NCBI GenBank assembly: GCA_012032575.1
Contig: JAAUSP010000548.1
Location: forward strand, 1 to 5,274
DNA length: 5,274 nucleotides
DNA from: Anaerolineales bacterium
GTDB taxonomy: Bacteria; Chloroflexota; Anaerolineae; 4572-78; J111
Reading direction: 5' to 3'
Program-made: the position numbers and the translations under genes
Shown: piece after piece, positions 4,700-5,274 of the stretch
Numbering within the stretch: position 1 is the first letter of the stretch
Layout: every line of letters begins with the position of its first letter
The notes under the pieces: model-generated
The model's input: only the letters and a program-made list of their open reading frames with translations
Told to the model about the DNA's origin: nothing
Database searches by the model: none

Positions 4700-5274
4700 A
4701 TGCAGATTTACCTTCTTGCCGCTAATTTTTTTGCCCTGGCTGCGCTGCTGTTGGGGCTGGGCAGTTTTTCGGGGGAACGCCGCAGTTGGCGCTTGCTGCC
4801 GCTGTTTGTGGTGGTCATCAGCCGCTCGCTCAGCCTGATTGTTTACCTGAGTGTGGCCCAACCCGGCGACGCTCGCCTGTGGCTGGAAGGACTGGAAGTT
4901 TTGAGCGCCTTTTGCCTGGTCTGGACGCTGGTGGATTTTCCCGCAGCCTGGCCGGCCCCCTGGCCGCTGCTGGCCAGGGGTGGGATTGCCGCTGCCCTCG
5001 GGTTGGTTGTGCTCACGCTGGTCCCGGCCTGGCCGCGCCGGCCCCGCTGCACAGCCTGATGATTGCGGTTTTCAGTGCGCCGTTTATCCTGGTCAGCGCG
5101 GGCGGGGTCCGCTGGCCGCATCTGGCCATCCCCTTTATTCTGGCTTCGGGTAATTTGCTTAGTTTGCTGGATTTGAACACCCCGGCCTGGCTGGTCCATC
5201 TGCTGGCTATGTCTTTTTTTATCAGCGCCATCCACGGCGAGAGCATTCTGACCTTTCGCCAAAAGTATACCGAA
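4700..5274 (+). CDS. Seven-helix membrane protein, frameshifted and cut by the window edge (probable sensor N-terminus)
   Basis: The first frame runs from ATG 4700 to about 5035 (112 residues) and would end at the TGA at 5057-5059 with an Arg/Pro/Cys tail. The protein continues in the -1 frame from about 5035 to the window edge (80 residues). Joined, it has about seven hydrophobic helices (roughly 4-22, 31-52, 62-80, 90-109, 119-134, 139-155 and 159-176). A charged H-G-E-S-I-L-T-F-R-Q-K-Y stretch then opens a cytoplasmic part. Such a seven-helix block followed by a linker is common as the input half of histidine kinases or diguanylate cyclases. The output domain is not in view, so this is inference. 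ATG 4700 is preferred over TTG 4673 because hydrophobic sequence starts there, but neither has a clear ribosome binding site. Adding one C to the CC at 5033-5034 restores the frame. Confidence 0.65.

Overview
The window looks like a piece of an environmental bacterial chromosome of fairly high GC content, with long intergenic stretches full of small palindromic repeats. The style (B12-type radical SAM protein, large multi-pass glycosyltransferase-like protein, small Cys-rich protein, repeat-rich spacers) suggests Chloroflexota or a similar environmental lineage. That assignment is an impression from gene types and repeats and was not tested.

Layout. At positions 1-130 there is a large imperfect palindrome bounded by an 8-bp direct repeat, which looks like a small non-autonomous element. 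Positions 253-287 hold an intrinsic terminator for the leftward genes. Three genes lie on the minus strand. In transcription order they are a B12-binding radical SAM enzyme (3743-2388, GTG start with a strong ribosome binding site), a multi-pass GT-C-like membrane protein (2245-687, interrupted by a frameshift near 1175-1181), and a 72-residue Cys-rich protein (542-324) that has its own extended -10 promoter and ends at the terminator. The first two may be co-transcribed, but a 48-bp inverted repeat lies between them.

Positions 3744-4699 contain no convincing protein gene. They hold a purine/pyrimidine repeat tract, three dispersed repeat types common in environmental genomes, a run of stem-loops, a perfect 14-bp terminator (4276-4310), a possible tiny leftward transcription unit with a 31-codon ORF, and a good rightward promoter (4458-4486). 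A structured leader follows that promoter.

The rightward gene (4700 to the window edge) encodes a membrane protein with about seven helices, and it too is interrupted by a frameshift near 5030-5045. It is probably the sensor half of a signalling protein whose output domain lies outside the window. Both frameshifts are repaired by adding one C to a C-run in the coding strand, so assembly or sequencing error is a serious possibility. The first one, however, falls exactly on a sequence that fits the -1 slippery heptamer pattern.

No self-evident new defence or biosynthetic system is present. The items most worth a second look are the slippery heptamer, the sequestered ribosome binding site of the radical SAM gene, the divergent promoter region at 4360-4555, and the bounded palindrome at the left edge.
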